Assembly (NCBI GenBank): GCA_017467225.1
Contig: JAFTSR010000324.1
Span: forward strand, 1-6,829
Source: Clostridia bacterium
Lineage (GTDB): Bacteria > Bacillota_A > Clostridia > Oscillospirales > CAG-272
Direction: 5' to 3'
Length of the DNA: 6,829 nt
Both the position numbers and the translations under genes were made by a program. Below the pieces are notes generated by a model. The model worked only from the letters and a program-made list of their open reading frames with translations, was not told the DNA's origin and did no database searches. Positions 6,087-6,829 of this stretch are shown here, one piece after another. Within the stretch, counting starts at the first letter, position 1; the number at the start of each line of letters is the position of its first letter.

Positions 6087-6620
6087 ATGTCACTTTTCGT
6101 CGCCCGTCATGGGCAAACCACCTGGAACGTTGAAAACCGCGTCTGCGGTCTGAGCGACGTCCCGCTGACCGACGTGGGCATCGCGCAAGCCGAAGCCATG
6201 GCCAAGGATGCCGCATCGCGCAACCTGCGTGCCATTCTCTGCTCGCCGCTCTCCCGTGCACAGCACACTGCCTCCTTCGTCGCCGATCTGTGTCAGCTTC
6301 CTATCATCACAGAGCCTCGCCTGATCGAGCAGAATTACGGCATTTTTGAAGGTAAGAGCGGCTATGATCCCGGTTTTCTCGCCAACAAACGCCTCTTTGC
6401 CACGCGCTATCCCGGCGGAGAATCGCATATGGACGTTGCCGCCCGGATCTACCCACTCCTGGACGAGATGCGCCCACGCTGCTTGAGGGAAAACATCCTC
6501 TTGGTCTGTCACGGCGGTGTCTGTCGCGTCATCCACACCTATTTTCATTCCCTGAGCAACGAGGAATACTTCCTATACCAAGCACCCAACGCCACCTTGT
6601 TGGAATATCATTTCACCTGA
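6087..6620 (+). CDS. Histidine phosphatase family protein (phosphoglycerate-mutase-like)
   Basis: A 177-residue cytoplasmic phosphatase of the histidine phosphatase superfamily, which works through a phospho-histidine intermediate. The nucleophile motif is at the N-terminus: ARHGQTTWN (6-14) with R7, H8 and G9. R57 in [10 protein letters not shown] (53-62) and H142 in CHGG (141-144) complete the phosphate pocket, and E81 in [11 protein letters not shown] (79-89) is the likely proton donor. The protein is shorter than cofactor-dependent phosphoglycerate mutase (~250 residues), so it resembles small phosphatases such as CobC, PhoE or GpmB-like enzymes. The substrate cannot be named from sequence. 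CGGAGG at 6075-6080 lies 6 nt before the ATG. A 176-nt gap with a hairpin follows fumC and no convincing promoter is seen there. The malic-enzyme gene starts 11 nt downstream, so those two are probably co-transcribed. Confidence 0.9.
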   Translation: MSLFVARHGQTTWNVENRVCGLSDVPLTDVGIAQAEAMAKDAASRNLRAILCSPLSRAQHTASFVADLCQLPIITEPRLIEQNYGIFEGKSGYDPGFLANKRLFATRYPGGESHMDVAARIYPLLDEMRPRCLRENILLVCHGGVCRVIHTYFHSLSNEEYFLYQAPNATLLEYHFT

Positions 6621-6631
6621 AAGGACTCCCT

Positions 6632-6829
6632 ATGAATATCCGCGAGCAATCCCTTATAAAGCATTACGAGTGGGGCGGCAAGATCGAGGTCGTTACCCGC
6701 TGTCCCATTGAAAATAAGCAAGATCTGTCCCTGGCCTACACGCCCGGCGTGGCCGAGCCTTGCCTGGAAATCCAAAAGGACGTGCAAAAATCCTATGAGC
6801 TGACCCGTCTCTCTAACCTGGTCGCTGTC
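6632..6829 (+). CDS. Malic enzyme (malate to pyruvate), N-terminal fragment cut by window edge
   Basis: The first 66 codons of a malic enzyme, which oxidatively decarboxylates L-malate to pyruvate and CO2 with NAD(P)+ in the cytoplasm. The visible N-terminus has [10 protein letters not shown] at 18-27, [16 protein letters not shown] at 33-48 and, near the edge, [10 protein letters not shown] at 57-66. The AYTPGVAxPC block, followed by Y-x-x-T-x-x-x-NLVAV, is the hallmark of bacterial malic enzymes. The ATG at 6632 follows AAAGGA (6620-6625) with a 6-nt spacer and lies 11 nt after the phosphatase stop. With fumC it would form a fumarate-malate-pyruvate route. Coenzyme preference and the presence of a C-terminal phosphotransacetylase-like domain cannot be judged from this fragment. 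Confidence 0.93.
   Translation, partial: MNIREQSLIKHYEWGGKIEVVTRCPIENKQDLSLAYTPGVAEPCLEIQKDVQKSYELTRLSNLVAV

Overview
The window joins two unrelated gene blocks that diverge from a 765-bp non-coding stretch full of repeats. High G+C coding DNA, strong AGGAGG-type ribosome binding sites, GTG and TTG starts and an oxygen-stable class II fumarase next to a malic enzyme suggest an anaerobic Firmicute, perhaps an Oscillospirales-type gut Clostridium. That assignment is inference; no rRNA or other taxonomic marker is present.

Left block (1-3711, all minus strand): a phage DNA-packaging and head module. In transcription order it holds a small terminase (3711-3292), the large terminase (3295-1967, overlapping by 4 nt), a 588-residue structural protein that looks like a podovirus-type hub or DNA-stabilisation protein (1946-180), and the first 52 codons of a portal protein (158 to beyond position 1). 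All reading frames are open. The order is unusual, because the structural protein sits between the large terminase and the portal. The module has an extended -10 promoter (TATAAT at 3753-3748). Its upstream region has no good -35 box and instead carries four GTCTC words spaced exactly 10 bp apart.

Middle block (3712-4476): no credible gene. It contains the late promoter, the phased repeats, and two direct copies of a ~246-bp element (3840-4085 and 4209-4455). Each copy contains a series of short hairpins, and where the copies differ inside stems both arms tend to change together, so base pairing appears to be conserved. A 123-bp spacer with its own palindromes separates them.

Right block (4477-6829, plus strand): a host-type metabolic cluster. 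A sigma-A-like promoter (TTGCAT, 17 bp, TAAAAT) drives fumC. After fumC come a perfect 15-bp hairpin, a small histidine-phosphatase gene and the first 66 codons of a malic enzyme. Fumarase and malic enzyme together link fumarate, malate and pyruvate; the role of the phosphatase is unknown.

The main points of interest are the phased GTCTC array, the duplicated structured element, and the abrupt change from phage packaging genes to host metabolism within about 0.7 kb.
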